Source of the DNA: an uncultured Eubacteriales bacterium
GTDB taxonomy: Bacteria; Bacillota; Clostridia; Lachnospirales; Lachnospiraceae
Direction: 5' to 3'
Assembly: GCA_900545175.1 (NCBI GenBank)
Contig: UQYF01000001.1
Span: 186,001 to 250,000, forward strand
DNA length: 64,000 nucleotides
Shown: in pieces, positions 62,721-64,000 of the stretch
How positions within the stretch are numbered: the first letter of the stretch is position 1
How the letters are laid out: every line of letters begins with the position of its first letter
Notes under the pieces: generated by a model
What the model was told of the DNA's origin: nothing
The model's input: only the letters and a program-made list of their open reading frames with translations
Database searches by the model: none
Made by a program: the position numbers and the translations under genes

Positions 62721-62774
62721 AAAAGCTGTCAAACCGGAAAGATTAGAATTGATTTATCCGATTTGACAGCTTTT
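62721..62774. terminator. bidirectional terminator between the rhamnosidase and DUF368 genes
   Basis: AAAAGCTGTCAAA (62721-62733) pairs perfectly with TTTGACAGCTTTT (62762-62774); CGGA and TCCG pair inside. It serves convergent genes. Confidence 0.88.
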
Positions 62775-62787
62775 AAGTTTATGCAAA

Positions 62788-63681
62788 TTATTTATTTTCG
62801 ATGTTTTCAGTCTTTTTTCCGAACCAGTATGTGAACCATGTGCATCCCACAAGAAGAACAATGCCGGCAATTATTGATACAGCATTGATATTATTGTGTT
62901 CCATCTTTGCAAGAATGCCTATAGGTGATGCAAGTATAAGTCCGAGTATAGCACTGTATGTAACGGATGGATGCTTTTCAAACAGCCACTCGATAAGCTT
63001 AGAGACTGCGAAGATTCCGACAACCACACCGATTCCGAACGGAAGAAGTATGCCGACACAGTGAAGCAGAGCTGATGCATTGAATGATATAAGTGAGTCG
63101 ATAAAATCACGTATCGTCTCAATTATTCCTGAGTAAAAGCCAAGAAGCATAAGCACAAGTGAACCACTGACACCTGGAATTACCATTGTTGCTGATGCGA
63201 TTACTCCGATGATAAAGAGCTCGATTACAAGAACGATATTCAGATTAAAGGCAGCGGAATGAGTCTCTGTCTCGCTCATAAATGCCATTGCTACTGCTAT
63301 GCCAAACAGTATAAGAAAAGCAATCACATGCTGGAATGAGATATGTTTTCCTTCGCTTTTAAGGCTTTGTGAGGCAGGCTTGATTATAAAAGGAATACCG
63401 CCGAGTATAAGTCCGATAAAGCAGAGGCTTGTAGGAAGCGGCTGATTTTCAAGGCAATATGGAAGTATGTATGAAAAGACTCCTATTCCGGCGACCATAC
63501 CTATTCCTATAGGAAGCAGCGTAAGAATTGATTGCTTGAAATGTCTGAACAGATTGTTGATTGCACCGATGATTTTTTGATAGATTCCCATAGTGACCAT
63601 CATGGTTCCGCCGCTGACACCGGGGATTATGTTTGCTACACCGACAACCATACCTTTTAAAAGGTCAATTAAAAATTTCAT
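62788..63681 (-). CDS. DUF368 family polytopic membrane protein
   Basis: A 297-residue membrane protein with about eight helices. DUF368 motifs are GMVVGVANIIPGVSGGTMMVTMGIY (about residues 10-34) and the repeat TMVIPGVSGSLVLMLLGFY (about 165-183), two inverted halves each with PGVSG. Members of this DedA-unrelated family have been linked to undecaprenyl phosphate translocation (PopT). The ATG is followed leftward, and a divergent gene starts 210 nt away. Confidence 0.88.
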   Translation of the reverse strand: MKFLIDLLKGMVVGVANIIPGVSGGTMMVTMGIYQKIIGAINNLFRHFKQSILTLLPIGIGMVAGIGVFSYILPYCLENQPLPTSLCFIGLILGGIPFIIKPASQSLKSEGKHISFQHVIAFLILFGIAVAMAFMSETETHSAAFNLNIVLVIELFIIGVIASATMVIPGVSGSLVLMLLGFYSGIIETIRDFIDSLISFNASALLHCVGILLPFGIGVVVGIFAVSKLIEWLFEKHPSVTYSAILGLILASPIGILAKMEHNNINAVSIIAGIVLLVGCTWFTYWFGKKTENIENK

Positions 63682-63891
63682 AATTATCCTCGTTTCTTAG
63701 TATATTGTTCGTGAACTATGCACGAGCTTTTTTATTATAACCTGTGACTGTCGTTTATTCAACTAAATTTTGACAAAGAAAAATGAACAAATCTTTTAGA
63801 ATTATTAAATCATGCTCTGCATAATATGTGTTAAGCGGTGAGCAGATGCTTGGTAAGAGCAGTTAGTTTCACCAGGAAATGGAGGAGCGAA

Positions 63892-64000
63892 ATGGGCATA
63901 GATATATATTTTACAGGAAAGCTTAGGCATTCACTTGAAAAATTGAATGCATCTGCCTCATGGAGGTGTGTCGAGGAGATAAGGCTTAGAATCAACCGCC
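63892..64000 (+). CDS. spoIIIAA: stage III sporulation protein AA, 5' part
   Basis: Only 36 codons are in the window. They read MGIDIYFTGKLRHSLEKL, then SWRCVEEIRLRINR, and the EEIRLRINRP-type stretch is the hallmark of the SpoIIIAA N-terminus. SpoIIIAA is the ATPase of the mother-cell channel in endosporulation. GGAGG (63881-63885) is 6 nt before the ATG. The assignment needs the rest of the gene. Confidence 0.65.
   Translation, partial: MGIDIYFTGKLRHSLEKLNASASWRCVEEIRLRINR

Noticed and set aside
63707..63735. Hairpin with T run between the DUF368 and spoIIIAA genes
   Set aside because: GTTCGTG and CACGAGC pair and T's follow on the plus strand, but no plus-strand gene ends nearby. It may stop readthrough from the rhamnosidase side, but the evidence is too thin to list as a terminator.
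1..64000. tRNA, rRNA, CRISPR, insertion sequence, prophage or attachment sites
   Set aside because: I found no cloverleaf with a CCA-type end, no rRNA-like sequence, no regular spacer arrays and no transposase, integrase or phage genes.

Overview
The window reads as chromosomal DNA of a motile, low-GC Lachnospiraceae bacterium. A Lachnospira (Eubacterium) eligens-like gut pectin degrader is the best guess. The reasons are a Clostridia-type fla/che operon running into rpsB-tsf as in Bacillus, a uronate catabolic cluster, an NfnAB pair, a glycyl radical enzyme with its activase, and the start of a probable spoIIIAA gene. The genus call is inference from gene content; no 16S or other marker gene lies here.

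Region 1 (1-23,943) is one long plus-strand flagellar and chemotaxis operon. The order is sugar epimerase, flbD, motA, motB, fliL, fliM, fliY, cheY, fliO, fliP, fliQ, fliR, flhB, flhA, flhF, flhG, a PilZ protein, cheB, cheA, cheW, cheC, cheD, a small membrane protein, sigD, a DUF342 protein, an unknown, a SwrB-like protein and a MltG-like tail protein. Many genes overlap or lie within 25 nt, and a strong terminator closes the run. It builds the stator, switch, export gate and signalling core, and it encodes the sigma factor for late genes. cheR is not present.

Region 2 (23,944-31,945) holds rpsB with a structured leader, tsf, an unrecognised protein, a cytidylate kinase-like protein with an extra C-terminal half, a PurF-like protein lacking the N-terminal cysteine nucleophile, a three-S1-domain protein, and an HD-GYP gene cut short by an in-frame TAG. 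Region 3 (31,946-39,106) is the galacturonate/glucuronate pathway. uxaC and a LacI regulator run leftward, and uxaB, uxaA and a KDPG aldolase fused to a VOC-like domain run rightward. The divergent promoters carry related palindromic operators.

Region 4 (39,107-48,132) holds a 1352-residue surface protein with about ten Ig-like repeats, a 580-bp non-coding stretch with a candidate structured RNA, a zinc-ribbon/TPR/chitobiase-like membrane protein, and nfnAB. Region 5 (48,133-57,447) holds a ligand-sensing EAL protein, an M42 peptidase, a LysR regulator, a zinc-ribbon membrane protein, rlmH, yjjI-yjjW and a broken gene resembling the ATC hydrolase family. Region 6 (57,448-64,000) holds a cytosolic CZB chemoreceptor, a GH78 alpha-L-rhamnosidase, a 187-nt nested palindrome, a DUF368 membrane protein on the minus strand, and the first 36 codons of a probable spoIIIAA.

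Pectin use (rhamnose release and uronate breakdown) and motility with c-di-GMP control (PilZ, HD-GYP, EAL) dominate. The most interesting unexplained signals are a small dispersed palindromic repeat family, the candidate RNA near 43.4-43.6 kb, the interrupted HD-GYP gene, the Cys-less PurF homologue and the rpsB leader. I saw no tRNA, rRNA, CRISPR array, insertion sequence or prophage.
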